Below, one piece after another: positions 47,203-56,727 of a stretch of DNA of 64,000 bases. The notes beneath the pieces were generated by a model that was not told the origin of the DNA, did not search any database, and worked only from the letters and a program-made list of their open reading frames with translations. Numbering within the stretch: the first letter of the stretch is position 1; the number at the start of each line of letters is the position of its first letter. This DNA is from Sporosarcina luteola (GTDB lineage Bacteria > Bacillota > Bacilli > Bacillales_A > Planococcaceae). Where the stretch lies: the NCBI GenBank assembly GCA_014204635.1, contig JACHLS010000010.1, positions 96,234-160,233 on the forward strand. Reading direction: 5' to 3'. Position numbers and translations under genes: made by a program.

Positions 47203-48846
47203 TCAACTAACAAGCGAAAGCAGCTCTGCATATTTTGCCGCAAGCTCAGGCTTCGTTTGCTTTGACTTCACGGCCTTTTTCAGCTTTTCAAGGCTGCCGA
47301 ATATCCGGAATAGAACCAGCTCCCGTTCGTAAATTTCTTTAGATAACAGCTCTTGAAGAAGCGCTTCTGCCAGCTCGGTCCCATCTATGACAAAGTTTTT
47401 TACAGGTCTTGCTTCCTCGTTCCCTGCAAGTAGGATGTCTATCAGAACCGGCATAAGCTCCGGCTTCATGCCGTGCGCATCTATAAAGACTTGCGCATAA
47501 CCATCTTGGATCATTTGGTGCTCCGTATCTATCATCTCCATATAACGAGAGACGAGCGAGAAGTAGTCCTTGCTGGACAAGCCTAATCCGAGTACCGCAT
47601 AGGTGCCAGGCATGACCGACTTTTCTCCAGGCTCTGTATCTTGATACCATGCATAGGGTTCCATCGCGGTATTTGCATACGTCTCCAATTTGGGATAAAG
47701 GGCTGGATAGGTCAGCGCCACTGCAAAAAACCGATGAAGTCCCGATTTCGCCATCTTTTTTAAAGGAAGATAATTCTTTTGTTTGCTTTTCAGCTTTAGG
47801 CTATATTCTTTCGGAAATCCTTTTTGCAGCAATTCGATAATGTGATCCAACACTTCTCCGTAAGCCGCTTCCTCCTCGGCCAAAATCCTGACTGCAATGG
47901 TCTGCGTTACATCATTATTCTGAACTTCTGCATAGGTTCCTTTGTATACGGGAGCGAATTTCCCGCTTCCCCTCCGGATATAGTCTTTCGCCTGCTTTGA
48001 CCCAAGCTCGACTGCAAGCTTCAAATATTGTTCACGAGCATGCGGTCTCATTCTTCCTATTTGGAGAGCAGTATACACAAAGAATGAAAGTTGTTCTGTA
48101 TTCGGAAGCGCCCCATCCTCTTTAAGTATCCAATCTATCGTATAGTTGTCTGCACGGTTAAAATAGCGAGGAAGATAAACATTCTGTATCCAACTATCCA
48201 TAGCTGAAGTATATTGGCTAGTCCATTCGTCCAAGCGTTCTTTGTTGCTTCTGAGCTTGTCGGATAAACGACCGATTAATGGGGCAACTGTATTTTCTTT
48301 CAGCTCGATTAAATCAGGATTTACCAAATGACGCGAAAAGAAAAACTGATCATCTCCACTCGGCAATACGGGAAGATCAGACATGATTTTGGATGTGATA
48401 AACTTCTGTAATGATTGGCGGAGCTGATTTAATTTCTCATCATTTACGAACTGATCGCACATCTTTATGTCTTTATCTTTCATTTCAATAGAAAGAACGA
48501 GTTGGAATCGATAATCAAAAAAATGTGGTCCAAGTTTATCTGATAAAAAGAGCCCTTCCACTTCCTTGCGTAATGCCGGATAAAGCTCAGTTCTAATTCG
48601 TTCTTCCGATAGCTCGGCAATATAAGGACCTGCTTCTATTTTATAGGAGCTGCCAGTCCAATCAAACGGTTCATCAATATCAATATGTATTTTCCCGTTA
48701 CGCCAAGCGACCTGTAAATAATCAAATACCCCGGCCTGGAGCGGGCGCTTGGATACGAACTCATTTATCCTTTTGCTCTCTTTGTAGTATATAGGCATCA
48801 GCTCTTTCCACACATCTTCCAAAAAACTCTGTACTGCAGCATCCAT
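47203..48846 (-). CDS. Large uncharacterised protein (DUF6138-like)
   Basis: 547 residues, soluble. Begins MDAAVQSFLEDVWKELMPIY; a conserved-looking central part reads QIGRMRPHAREQYLKLAVEL and SKQAKDYIRRGSGKF, and the C-terminal half is helical with PVLIDILLAGNEEARPVKNF. I associate it weakly with DUF6138 of Bacillaceae. GAGGAGG precedes ATG 48846. No catalytic motif seen; it may be a scaffold or immunity-type protein by neighbourhood only. Confidence 0.75.
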   Translation of the reverse strand: MDAAVQSFLEDVWKELMPIYYKESKRINEFVSKRPLQAGVFDYLQVAWRNGKIHIDIDEPFDWTGSSYKIEAGPYIAELSEERIRTELYPALRKEVEGLFLSDKLGPHFFDYRFQLVLSIEMKDKDIKMCDQFVNDEKLNQLRQSLQKFITSKIMSDLPVLPSGDDQFFFSRHLVNPDLIELKENTVAPLIGRLSDKLRSNKERLDEWTSQYTSAMDSWIQNVYLPRYFNRADNYTIDWILKEDGALPNTEQLSFFVYTALQIGRMRPHAREQYLKLAVELGSKQAKDYIRRGSGKFAPVYKGTYAEVQNNDVTQTIAVRILAEEEAAYGEVLDHIIELLQKGFPKEYSLKLKSKQKNYLPLKKMAKSGLHRFFAVALTYPALYPKLETYANTAMEPYAWYQDTEPGEKSVMPGTYAVLGLGLSSKDYFSLVSRYMEMIDTEHQMIQDGYAQVFIDAHGMKPELMPVLIDILLAGNEEARPVKNFVIDGTELAEALLQELLSKEIYERELVLFRIFGSLEKLKKAVKSKQTKPELAAKYAELLSLVS

Positions 48847-49105
48847 TACTGCTCCTCCTCTTCATGTTAAGATTATCACGGGAAAAACCTTCTTCCTCAT
48901 GCCAAGTTGCTATGTATTTCTTACATTTAGAACTATATTTTTCTTCCGCATTGTGATCTCAAATCCTCTACTTCAGAATACTTGTATTATGATTCCACAT
49001 TTTTAAAGAGTTATAGTATCCTCTATTATAATGATTACTATTTTAAAGGTAGAGGCTGCCAAGCACAAATTAACCTTGTATCTTACTAATATCTTGGAGG
49101 TAGAA

Positions 49106-50488
49106 ATGAATCTAACACTATTGGAACAACTGAACAAGTGGCATGAAGCAGACGACCATCAGCACATTGTTGATACACTATCAGCAATCCCTGAAGAGGA
49201 ACGGGACTATGAAGTCATCACCCATTTGGCAAGGGCCTATAACAATTTGGGACTTTACAAGGAAGGTCTCTCCCAATTCAATCGTATTTCTGAGGAGGGC
49301 GAGCAGGATCCTCTCTGGCACTACCGGGTAGGCTTTGCTCTTTATTATTTAAAGAGATACGAGGAAGCGGTTCAAGCTTTCCGCAAGTCTGATCAATTAC
49401 AGCCCGGCGATCAACATACCGAGTACTATTTGAATCAAAGCATCTATAGAGCGGAGAAGCAGAAAAAAGAAGAACTTCGGCTTGCCAAGAAGAAAGCGTC
49501 CTTGAAATGCAGCGGCCCGGCATTGGAGACGGTTGCTTTCTCTGATGCGTTCTTAGCAGATTTCTGGGAGGACAGCGACTATGCAAGAGAAGAATATCAA
49601 TCCGAGCCGGTTACCGATGAATTGATTACGTCGATCGAGCAAGAGCTTGGGTACAAGCTTCCCTCCTCTTACATTCAGCTAATGAAGCATCAGAATGGCG
49701 GCGTGCCGAAAAACACCAACTTCCCGACAGAGGAGCCCACTTCCTGGGCAGAAGATCATATTGCGATTACAGGGATCAGTGGCATCAGCCGGGAGAAAAG
49801 CTATTCATTGTGCGGAGACCTGGGCAGCCAATTCATGATTGAAGAATGGGGCTATCCCGATATCGGCGTAGTGATCTGTGATTGTCCTTCAGCCGGCCAT
49901 GATGTAGTCATGCTGGACTACCGGGCTTGCGGTCCATCTGGTGAACCGGAAGTCATTCACATCGACCAAGAAGATGATTATGAGATCACCTTCCTTGCCG
50001 ATAATTTTGAGGAATTCATCAAAGGCCTGGTGCACGACGATCACTATGATACGTCTGAAGAAGACAAAGAAGAAGCACTGGATAAAGTGGCGAACGGCAC
50101 ATTCTCGCCGCTGCTTGCGGAGCTGTGCTCGCGAGTAACCGAAGTCGACCAGGTGGAACAAAAAATCCGAAGAATCTGCACACGGATCGTTGAAGAGAAA
50201 GGCTATTTTTCATTTCATGCAGATGAATTATCGTACGTCATGTATGATGTTCAGTTTTGGTTATATACGAAGTCGTATCCGGAGACGACTCGCGAGCAAT
50301 ATGTCGCAGCCTATGAGAACATCATCGCATTCGGCGGAGAATTCGGCCAAGGCGGCTATGCTCCCGGCTTCATTACCGATTGGCTTGAGGTCCGCAAGAA
50401 AGAAGGGCGGATTGTACAGGATCAAGGGATGATTCGGTTTACCGATTCCTATGCAGAGGAAATGATTGTGAGGTTAAATGCAGGTTGA
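49106..50488 (+). CDS. TPR plus SMI1/KNR4 (SUKH) domain protein
   Basis: 460 residues from ATG 49106 with TTGGAGG eight bases upstream; the longer frame lacks a ribosome site. TPR-type repeats at about 20-115 (HLARAYNNLGLYKEGLSQF and GFALYYLKRYEEAVQAF), a SUKH domain at about 165-310 (DELITSIEQELGYKLPSSYI, then LMKHQNGGVP), and a C-terminal helical domain. SUKH proteins are established immunity proteins against polymorphic toxins in many bacteria; here no toxin is adjacent. The following gene overlaps it (TTGA). Confidence 0.88.
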   Translation: MNLTLLEQLNKWHEADDHQHIVDTLSAIPEEERDYEVITHLARAYNNLGLYKEGLSQFNRISEEGEQDPLWHYRVGFALYYLKRYEEAVQAFRKSDQLQPGDQHTEYYLNQSIYRAEKQKKEELRLAKKKASLKCSGPALETVAFSDAFLADFWEDSDYAREEYQSEPVTDELITSIEQELGYKLPSSYIQLMKHQNGGVPKNTNFPTEEPTSWAEDHIAITGISGISREKSYSLCGDLGSQFMIEEWGYPDIGVVICDCPSAGHDVVMLDYRACGPSGEPEVIHIDQEDDYEITFLADNFEEFIKGLVHDDHYDTSEEDKEEALDKVANGTFSPLLAELCSRVTEVDQVEQKIRRICTRIVEEKGYFSFHADELSYVMYDVQFWLYTKSYPETTREQYVAAYENIIAFGGEFGQGGYAPGFITDWLEVRKKEGRIVQDQGMIRFTDSYAEEMIVRLNAG

Positions 50489-51078
50489 ATGATAAATCTG
50501 CCGAGGCCGGGAATACTACACCAAAACAAATGGTGGCGAAACAAATGACACGATCTATCTCACTTTTGCTGGTCTCATTTTGTATGTTGTTTATCCCGGC
50601 CATCGATGCAACAGCAAACGACAAACCCCGTCCGTATGAAGAAATTTATCCTGAAATAGGCTACACAACTGTGGAAGAGGCTTTGGAAGAATTCGAGCAG
50701 CATTTCAAGCGAAAGCTTAAGCTTCCGACGCGAGTACCGCCAATTCGCTTTACCCATCATTTCGGCAGGTTCAGTAATTTGGATGGCGACATGAATGACT
50801 CCTTTGAAGTGACGTTTATACATGATCAGTTATCAGAAAACCATTATAAAATTAATGTACGGCCGGTAAAATACAACATTCCGATAAGAGAACAGCATGT
50901 GTTGAAAACCTTTGAATTAAAAAATGGTGCGCTCGCCACTTATACAAATTTTGCAGGCTTTAATGTGCTTGTATTCGAAAGAAATGGCTGGCAGTATATG
51001 TTCAGTATTGATAAACGAGTTGCAGATAAGGTCACTCCTGAAACCTTGGTGGATATAGCTAATTCGATTGAGAACTGA
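50485..51078 (+). CDS. Predicted secreted protein, translationally coupled to the SUKH gene
   Basis: Up to 197 residues from TTG 50485 overlapping the previous stop. A hydrophobic stretch at about 24-42 (SISLLLVSFCMLFIPAIDA) with cleavage expected after ATA makes it a secreted or membrane-tethered protein. The mature part begins NDKPRPYEEIYPEIG and ends FERNGWQYMFSIDKR followed by TLVDIANSIEN, reminiscent of DUF4367-type anti-sigma or lipoprotein tails. An ATG at 50545 is an alternative start but has no ribosome site. Followed by a strong terminator. Confidence 0.7.
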   Translation: MNDKSAEAGNTTPKQMVAKQMTRSISLLLVSFCMLFIPAIDATANDKPRPYEEIYPEIGYTTVEEALEEFEQHFKRKLKLPTRVPPIRFTHHFGRFSNLDGDMNDSFEVTFIHDQLSENHYKINVRPVKYNIPIREQHVLKTFELKNGALATYTNFAGFNVLVFERNGWQYMFSIDKRVADKVTPETLVDIANSIEN

Positions 51079-51137
51079 ATCGAATCCAGATTTCGCCATT
51101 CCCTAAATGGAGTAACTCCATATTTCAATTTTGTCTA

Positions 51138-51168
51138 CCAAAAAGGACCGTGTTACGGTCCTTTTTGG
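51138..51168. terminator. Bidirectional terminator
   Basis: CCAAAAAGGACCG and CGGTCCTTTTTGG around five bases; ends the SUKH operon. Confidence 0.88.
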
Positions 51169-51385
51169 TAGACATTGTTAAGCTAACATACTTCTCACAC
51201 AGACGAAAACTGAGCTAGAAGAGAAAAACCAGTTTATCACCAATTGCTACTTTAAACTTGTTTAGCTAAAATAGGGGCGCAAAGTTTTTCACCTCGTCGA
51301 ATCCTTATCCAGACGAATCTGCATTGCCCAGCTGCAACTCCCCATCAACCGAGTCCGCTACTTTCATAGGGGACTCTTCATTAAC

Positions 51386-52081
51386 TCAGCAGCGGTTTCG
51401 CTCCAATCTATCATGCAGGACAACCGCAAGTTCTTTAAAGTGTTTCTCTTCTTCCGTAATCAGATCATCCCTATCCAACCAATAATCTCCCTCTACTAAT
51501 TCATACATGTCAAGAAGTGTAATTTTAGGAGTGGCAGGATTATGAAAAACAGACAGCATCGGTTCCGGACCGTCATCCCAGTTATAGTCATTCACAAAGG
51601 CATGTAAAATTTCCGGCGAGTTGATCCGTTCAATTGCCTGGCACCTCTTGTCCTGTGACTCTTCATACAGAACCTCATCAACAATCTCCTGCTCCTCTGG
51701 TGTCAGAGTGAGTCGAACGGCTCCTTTCGTTCCAAGCAGAAGGTCCGCGAGCTTTTTATCGGTACGGGCAGCATTCCAAGCTGTCGCCAATATGCCACGT
51801 GGCGAGTCCAGCTTGACCCCGGCCTCGATGAGCTTTAACAGAGAATCCGCTTGCTTGAATTTCACAGCCTTCTTAAGAGGTGTATCACCAAGTTTATCCT
51901 CTGCCTCAAGATCCGCTCCATTCTCGATCAATATCTCGATTGCCTGAACAGGCATGCGATTGGTCAAAAAGAGCATCAGCGGCGTTCTCCCCCGCTCGTC
52001 CCGTTCGTTCACATCCCGTTCCGCTGCAGCCTTCTGTACGAGCAGCAGATCATCCGTCTTGCTGATTTCCTTCCAATTCAA
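51386..52081 (-). CDS. Ankyrin-repeat protein with DUF4274-like C-terminus
   Basis: 231 residues. Ankyrin repeats at about 30-100 (ERGRTPLMLFLTNR, ENGADLEAEDKLGDTPLKKA) followed by a DUF4274-like segment with LHAFVNDYNWDDG and DMYELVEGDYWL. TTG 52081 follows AAGGGGGAG closely. Ankyrin proteins form one of the established immunity families of polymorphic-toxin systems. Intact, unlike the other ankyrin gene at 58592. Twenty-seven bases after the next upstream gene, so likely in one transcript with it. Confidence 0.82.
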   Translation of the reverse strand: MNWKEISKTDDLLLVQKAAAERDVNERDERGRTPLMLFLTNRMPVQAIEILIENGADLEAEDKLGDTPLKKAVKFKQADSLLKLIEAGVKLDSPRGILATAWNAARTDKKLADLLLGTKGAVRLTLTPEEQEIVDEVLYEESQDKRCQAIERINSPEILHAFVNDYNWDDGPEPMLSVFHNPATPKITLLDMYELVEGDYWLDRDDLITEEEKHFKELAVVLHDRLERNRC

Positions 52082-52108
52082 ACGTACTCCCCCTTGATCC
52101 GATCCTTT

Positions 52109-53395
52109 TCAGCTATGCTGATAGGCCGTTGCTGTCATCCTGTCTTCGGGACAGAGGAACAGATAAAAGATGCCCTCGCCATACTTGTCGAAATCCGCAT
52201 AATCAAGCTGGCCGATAAACTGCATTCTTCGTTCGCAGCAAGGACAAACCGGGTACTCCGGATCCTGCACCCAGCTTGGATGGCCGCCGATCTGCGAATC
52301 CAATTGCGGCAATGTCCATTCTGCAGCATAATACGGCGATTGCGGCTCGTTTGATAGACCGAGACGGCGTGAAGGTTCAATAGTGATGTCTACGTCATCC
52401 ATGTCCGGGAGATAATCAGGTTCCTCATTGTAACGGCTCCAGGCAGGTGCCCCCTCACTGTCCAGTTCCATGTAAATCGTACTGAAGGCGCCACATACGT
52501 CACAGGTTAACATTTCCAGCGTCTCCATCAAATCGAGATATCTCAATGCCGGATGGGAGGCAGCTATATCCACTAGCTTCGTTAACTTCCTTTTGCACCA
52601 TGGGCATGTTAAATGGCTTGTCTCAAGAAAACGGGCATGCTGTCCTTCAGTGAACTCATCATTCCGCTCGTCTGCTTGCCTGATCGCGTAACATGATGGA
52701 TTGACAAGATTGCGCCGCTCCCCATTCGGAGTAAACTCCCACCCTCCGTCAAGTGCATACGTTTCCGGGGGTACATATAATTGCCCAGCCCATGTTGGCA
52801 GCTGTATTTGCCATTGCCTAAACCGCTCGACGACCGCAGCATCACCAATCCAGCCGAGTACACGCAGGAGATGATTCCGATTTTCCTCATCCCAGTTCAC
52901 ACGCTCTATTAGCTGATCACAAATGTCTTGCGGCGCATCTTTAAAAAGAATCGGGTGGTTGAACAAGCCAAGCTGGATCAACTCAGGCAAAGCATCTGCT
53001 ATATTGTCATTCCGGTAGCATACCAGAGATAATAGAATATCTTCTGCTTCATCTTCATTTTGATCAGCAAGGCATCCTATTGCGTACTTCAGCATACGTG
53101 CCGCTTCTTGTTCTGATAAAGAGATGTACATCTGCTCTATGCGAACCGTATGAGGAACATATTTAATAAGAGGATCATGCTTCCTCGGGGCATGCATCAC
53201 CTTGAGAATATCTACTGGATCGGTTAGCCCCTCATAGAGATTCACCATTTTGCGGTTCTCCTCAATATACGCTTGCCGCTTTTTTCGTTCCTGTTCCTGA
53301 TGGCATGGCAGGCAAATACCGCTTGTTTTGGCTGCGGTGCTCGGCAGAATGGATGCGCTGCAGCCTTCCGTCTTGCATGGTATTCGTTTGGACAT
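52109..53395 (-). CDS. Zinc-ribbon protein with DUF1963-like C-terminal region
   Basis: 428 residues. N-terminal zinc-finger-like C-x4-C...C-x2-C (CKTEGC, CLPCH), a helical middle with LLRVLGWIGDAAVVERF (HEAT-like), a second CPWC...CDVC knuckle at about 267-304, and a C-terminal part QIGGHPSWVQDPEYPVCPCC followed by FIGQLDYADF, the GGxPxWxQ...FIGQLD pattern of DUF1963/YwqG proteins. GGGGGG precedes ATG 53395. Unknown function. Confidence 0.82.
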   Translation of the reverse strand: MSKRIPCKTEGCSASILPSTAAKTSGICLPCHQEQERKKRQAYIEENRKMVNLYEGLTDPVDILKVMHAPRKHDPLIKYVPHTVRIEQMYISLSEQEAARMLKYAIGCLADQNEDEAEDILLSLVCYRNDNIADALPELIQLGLFNHPILFKDAPQDICDQLIERVNWDEENRNHLLRVLGWIGDAAVVERFRQWQIQLPTWAGQLYVPPETYALDGGWEFTPNGERRNLVNPSCYAIRQADERNDEFTEGQHARFLETSHLTCPWCKRKLTKLVDIAASHPALRYLDLMETLEMLTCDVCGAFSTIYMELDSEGAPAWSRYNEEPDYLPDMDDVDITIEPSRRLGLSNEPQSPYYAAEWTLPQLDSQIGGHPSWVQDPEYPVCPCCERRMQFIGQLDYADFDKYGEGIFYLFLCPEDRMTATAYQHS

Positions 53396-53501
53396 GGTTG
53401 ATCCCCCCTGATTTACGAAAAGACTGTGGCCTGTTTCAGTTCCTTATGGAGTCCGTCAATTTGGTTATAGTAATCGTTAAACTTCCCGTTTCTCATTTGG
53501 A

Positions 53502-53794
53502 CTATAAATAATTCGCTGGTAATCCCAGTCTTTTGAATCCATATCCCCCAAGGTACATCCGTTCATGTTCGTAGACCGGTCACACTTTACGAAGCAGCGA
53601 TGTATCCAAGTACTCTTTGTCCAAGTAGCCGCTGAAGATAACAGGACGGTTAATGATTTCATACATTTTTTTAGATCCGATATATACTCTTCAGACCTTG
53701 TTTCAAACGAATCGAATTCCGCCTTGAAAATACCAAACTTCCCTACAGACTGATATCTGCCAGTTTTCAGTCGGATATATTCGGTGTATCTCAA
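53502..53794 (-). pseudogene. Frameshifted and nonsense-mutated small gene
   Basis: TTG 53794 follows GGGAGAG by six bases. The frame reads YTEYIRLKTGRYQSVGKFG and EFDSFETRSEEYISDLK; then a run of seven T on plus (53666-53672) breaks it. One more base would continue as KMYEIINRPVIFSGYLDKE and YLDTSLLRKV; next a TGA at 53582-53580, then VYEHERMYLGGYGFKRLG and the stop at 53504-53502. Two independent lesions, so a pseudogene. The family is unrecognised but the restored protein (about 97 residues) looks globular. Follows the gene at 53799 by five bases. Confidence 0.75.
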
Positions 53795-53798
53795 GGTA

Positions 53799-54365
53799 TC
53801 ACTCTCCCTGCAATGCTTTCCATTTATGCTCAGCTTCTTCATACCGACTTCCCAAAATTTCAGCACAGGTAAGAAGCACCCATTGATTGACTTCATCATA
53901 TCCAGCTACGTCAGCAATCACTCGGAAACGCGGGCACATCCATTCAGCAGGGGTTTCAGATTTTATAGCCGCTGTATCCGTGATTCCAAATGCCTGAGGT
54001 TCTAGTAAGTTAATCAAGGTACCTTGTGGAAAAAAAGCCTCGATATACCCTTCCACCCGGCTCCCCACAGGAAACAGGCTTTTGGTTCGATGCCAGCCAT
54101 CCGTACTAAGTTGAAGCTGCGCCTGCCAAAGATCCTCGAACTCCGCTTGACTGATCTCTTTGTAATAGGATTCCTGCGAATCCAGTGGATGTTCTGCCAG
54201 CATGAAATGATAGCGTTCATGCTTTCGATTTGATGAGATACACGTGCCATCATCATGAAAAACCATCTGCCTGTATGCAGCGCCATGGCTGTCAATTTCA
54301 AAATACCAGGTTCCCATCCCCGGCTCTTGTATGTCTTTTATGTATTTCAAAACAGTCACCTTCAT
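53799..54365 (-). CDS. Uncharacterised accessory protein
   Basis: About 189 residues from ATG 54365, 28 bases after the previous gene; an upstream in-frame start at 54458 would overlap that gene and has no better site. Begins MKVTVLKYIKDIQEPGMGTW; later KEISQAEFEDLWQAQLQLS, VEGYIEAFFPQGTLINL and WMCPRFRVIADVAGYDEVNQ. Mixed alpha/beta, no signal peptide. Family not recognised; the gene context is the immunity-like cluster. Confidence 0.65.
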   Translation of the reverse strand: MKVTVLKYIKDIQEPGMGTWYFEIDSHGAAYRQMVFHDDGTCISSNRKHERYHFMLAEHPLDSQESYYKEISQAEFEDLWQAQLQLSTDGWHRTKSLFPVGSRVEGYIEAFFPQGTLINLLEPQAFGITDTAAIKSETPAEWMCPRFRVIADVAGYDEVNQWVLLTCAEILGSRYEEAEHKWKALQGE

Positions 54366-54393
54366 TCTTTTTAGAAACCATTCATGCGGGCCT

Positions 54394-55146
54394 TCAGGAA
54401 CCGATATATAACTTGTTTTCTGCAAAGACCGCCGAATATCCCCGTCTGTACAGTTCAAAATAAGGCGCGAACGGATCGCCCTTCAATCCATAACGATGCC
54501 ATTGAAGATAATAGGAAATCCAGTAATCACATGCAATCGAGTAATACGCCTCGTCCAAAATTTCAATCGGTTCCTCGTAATCCTTCTGTTCACTGATGAG
54601 GTCGAAAATCGTCTCATATAATTCAGGATCGTATTGCAGGCGGATTTCATCGATTGATCCAGGCGGTACAATTTCAACCTCTTCGATACCAAGAAGGTAC
54701 TCCGTTGTCCTAGAACACTCCACCAGTAAATCCTGTAAGCCTTGAATAAACTGCCTGCCATAAGCGATTAATACCTTATCGGGCACATGACCAGCTTTGC
54801 CGGTAAAATATCCCGGCACTGAAGGCCCGCTGAAATCCTCTGGATCTAGCATTTCATAGATCTGCAAGATCCTCTGTAAATATGCGTGCCTCTCTTCAAG
54901 AGGTGTAAAAGTAGACTCTACGCCTTTTCCGTCCGGCATATACATTTGAAAATACCCATAGAACTGAGCTTCCTCAATCTCTTCTCCATCGTCATCGATC
55001 TCTTCATCCATTAACTGTAGCAGATATTTTGCATACGATTGTTTCTCCATATGAACACTCCCCAGATTTCTTATGTTCTCCCTATATTTCCTATTAGGCT
55101 CTAAGCCGAATTGATTAAGGACCGTTTCTTCATTATTCATGTCCAT
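54394..55146 (-). CDS. Uncharacterised acidic accessory protein
   Basis: 250 residues, strongly acidic in its first half (LLQLMDEEIDDDGEEIEEAQ). Contains GIEEVEIVPPGSIDEIRLQY and a C-terminal tyrosine-rich helical stretch (YYSIACDYWISYYLQWHRYG). Acidic small proteins are common among nuclease immunity factors, but the family is not recognised. Start ATG 55146 or ATG 55140; AAAGAG lies upstream. Probably cotranscribed with the two genes after it. Confidence 0.68.
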   Translation of the reverse strand: MDMNNEETVLNQFGLEPNRKYRENIRNLGSVHMEKQSYAKYLLQLMDEEIDDDGEEIEEAQFYGYFQMYMPDGKGVESTFTPLEERHAYLQRILQIYEMLDPEDFSGPSVPGYFTGKAGHVPDKVLIAYGRQFIQGLQDLLVECSRTTEYLLGIEEVEIVPPGSIDEIRLQYDPELYETIFDLISEQKDYEEPIEILDEAYYSIACDYWISYYLQWHRYGLKGDPFAPYFELYRRGYSAVFAENKLYIGS

Positions 55147-55248
55147 TCACTCTTTCAGGTTGTGTACTGTCAAAATCCTTTTCTTTCACTCTGGGGTGCT
55201 TGATTACCAAACTATGCTTCCTTCCATTTTATACGAAAATCGAAATAA

Positions 55249-55279
55249 ATAAAAAGGGCAGCCCTGATTGGGGTGCCCC
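55249..55279 (-). terminator. Terminator of the broken paralogue gene
   Basis: GGGCACCCC and AGGGCTGCCC on the minus strand with four-base loop, then TTTTTATTT. Related in sequence to the terminator at 60278-60325. Confidence 0.85.
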
Positions 55280-55388
55280 AGGGATATATCATCTATTTAT
55301 CGCCTGATGCCTTACTTGTTTTACCGTACCATCACTGTAATAATTGGCGACCAATGAACCGTCATCTGAACCCGTACATACATATTTA

Positions 55389-55696
55389 TTAGACAAACCC
55401 GTCCTCCGGTTCACCGACTTCAAATCCCAGTGCTTCTGTTGCTTCCCTCTTAAATTTCTCAATCCACGAACTCCACTCACGATTACTCATCCCCGCATAA
55501 AAGGACAATCCACTTGGTCAACAGATGCCATGATAAACACATCATCTTCTTCCTGCCCGAACCAATAGGGGATTCCATTAGTATGGCCCATCCAGCCTGG
55601 CATCCTCTCGTATATCACGGCTACCTTATTCCATACTTCATCCGGCAAGTAATACCAGATATTCAGTTTGCACTTTTGCGAATGTATCTCACTCAT
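55389..55696 (-). pseudogene. Frameshifted paralogue of the gene at 59756
   Basis: ATG 55696 follows AAGGAGGGGA. Frame one reads CKLNIWYYLPDEVWNKVAV, PGWMGHTNGIPYWFGQEEDD and VFIMASVD; then a one-base deletion between 55517 and 55518 shifts it, and the other frame continues PSGLSFYAGMSNREWSSWIE, FKREATEALGFEVGEPEDG and stops at 55391-55389. The intact paralogue at 59756-60064 aligns along its whole length, proving the lesion. Family unknown, about 102 residues. Confidence 0.85.
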
Positions 55697-55807
55697 TGGC
55701 TCCCCTCCTTAGCTTGATAAACCCATCTGTAACGAACGCCTTTATCAAAACACGTGAAAAGCTATGTTCCCAAGGATGTCGCTTGTGGAAAAACTCATGC
55801 AAAAAGT

Positions 55808-56221
55808 TTATGTTACCTGCTCTCTGTCCAGTAATTCTTTGAGCCTCGTCAGTATCTTTGTGACATTTCCGTTGAGGATGACACCATCGAACAGTCCTTC
55901 CATAAATCGATTGCCGCGTATATAGCTTGTCATCAATTTTCGAAGAGTCTCTACATCTGCTTTCCTTACGTATTCTTCTATATCGTTTTTGATATCTTTA
56001 TAAATTTCATTTTGATCCAGCCAGCTCTTCCAATCAAACACAATGAGAAATCCTGTCTTAGACAATTCTTCATGGAATTCAACTATTTCTTCTCGTTCGA
56101 GCATACTTCTTTTTTCCTTTTCGCTTTCTATCGCATCTAGTCTTTGGAAGAAAGCGAGAAATTTGACGAGCTTATGTAGTTCTTCTGGTCTTATTTCTGC
56201 AATAGATTCGATTATCGTCAC
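55808..56221 (-). CDS. DUF6508-like protein
   Basis: 137 residues from GTG 56221. The C-terminal part FVFDWKSWL-like (LIVFDWKSWLDQNEIYKD), ADVETLRKLMTSYIRGNRFM and EGLFDGVILNG matches the DUF6508 pattern (DWxxW...LETLRKLLTxxxRxxRFxEG). No separate SD; it starts eight bases after the stop of the broken gene upstream and was probably coupled to it. Function unknown. Confidence 0.72.
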   Translation of the reverse strand: MTIIESIAEIRPEELHKLVKFLAFFQRLDAIESEKEKRSMLEREEIVEFHEELSKTGFLIVFDWKSWLDQNEIYKDIKNDIEEYVRKADVETLRKLMTSYIRGNRFMEGLFDGVILNGNVTKILTRLKELLDREQVT

Positions 56222-56229
56222 CCCAAATT

Positions 56230-56699
56230 TTATAGCATCTTTTTCAGATGATACTCCTTTAATTTCGCCTCAATGAAAGCCCAAGCACTTGGTACATCCT
56301 TGAATACCCAGCCAATTTCATCTATTGTTTCAGTCCCCCACGGCCCGATAATCAAGGTTCTAACCGCTTCCTCAGATTTTTCCCCGATGAGTACCACAAC
56401 AGGGAAGGGTACTTATCGCTGCCAATATAAAATACATCTTCCAGTTGACCGCCCCACTCATGGGACAATTCACGCAAATCGATAAGTAATCCACGCGGGC
56501 TCCATGCTTCCAAAACGGCTTCACCAATGGCGCGCATAAAACGCGCATCCGAATTACCTTGCGAACCAAATCGATACTCCCCAATAAACTTGAGTATCAT
56601 AACATCGCAATAATTCACTTCGCTTGATTTTCCAATATGAACCTCATATGTAAGGTCACTCAATTCTTCTAACTTTTTTTGAGTCAGCGCGATATTCGT
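56230..56699 (-). pseudogene. Broken gene: lost start codon and frameshift
   Basis: GGAGGAG at 56708-56702 is followed not by ATG but by ACG (56699), after which the frame NIALTQKKLEELSDLTYEV runs well, then EAWSPRGLLIDLRELSHEW and VFYIGSDKYP; a base is missing near 56408, and the next frame continues PVVVLIGEKSEEAVRTLIIG and DEIGWVFKDVPSAWAFIEAK to TAA 56232-56230. Restored length about 156 residues. An internal TTG at 56663 is a poor alternative start. Family unrecognised. Confidence 0.75.
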
Positions 56700-56727
56700 G
56701 GGCTCCTCCGAATTCCACTAGTCATTT

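Noticed and set aside
53666..53672. Programmed ribosomal frameshift at the A7 tract
   Set aside because: The shifted frame meets a TGA soon after, so a frameshift would not yield the full protein.
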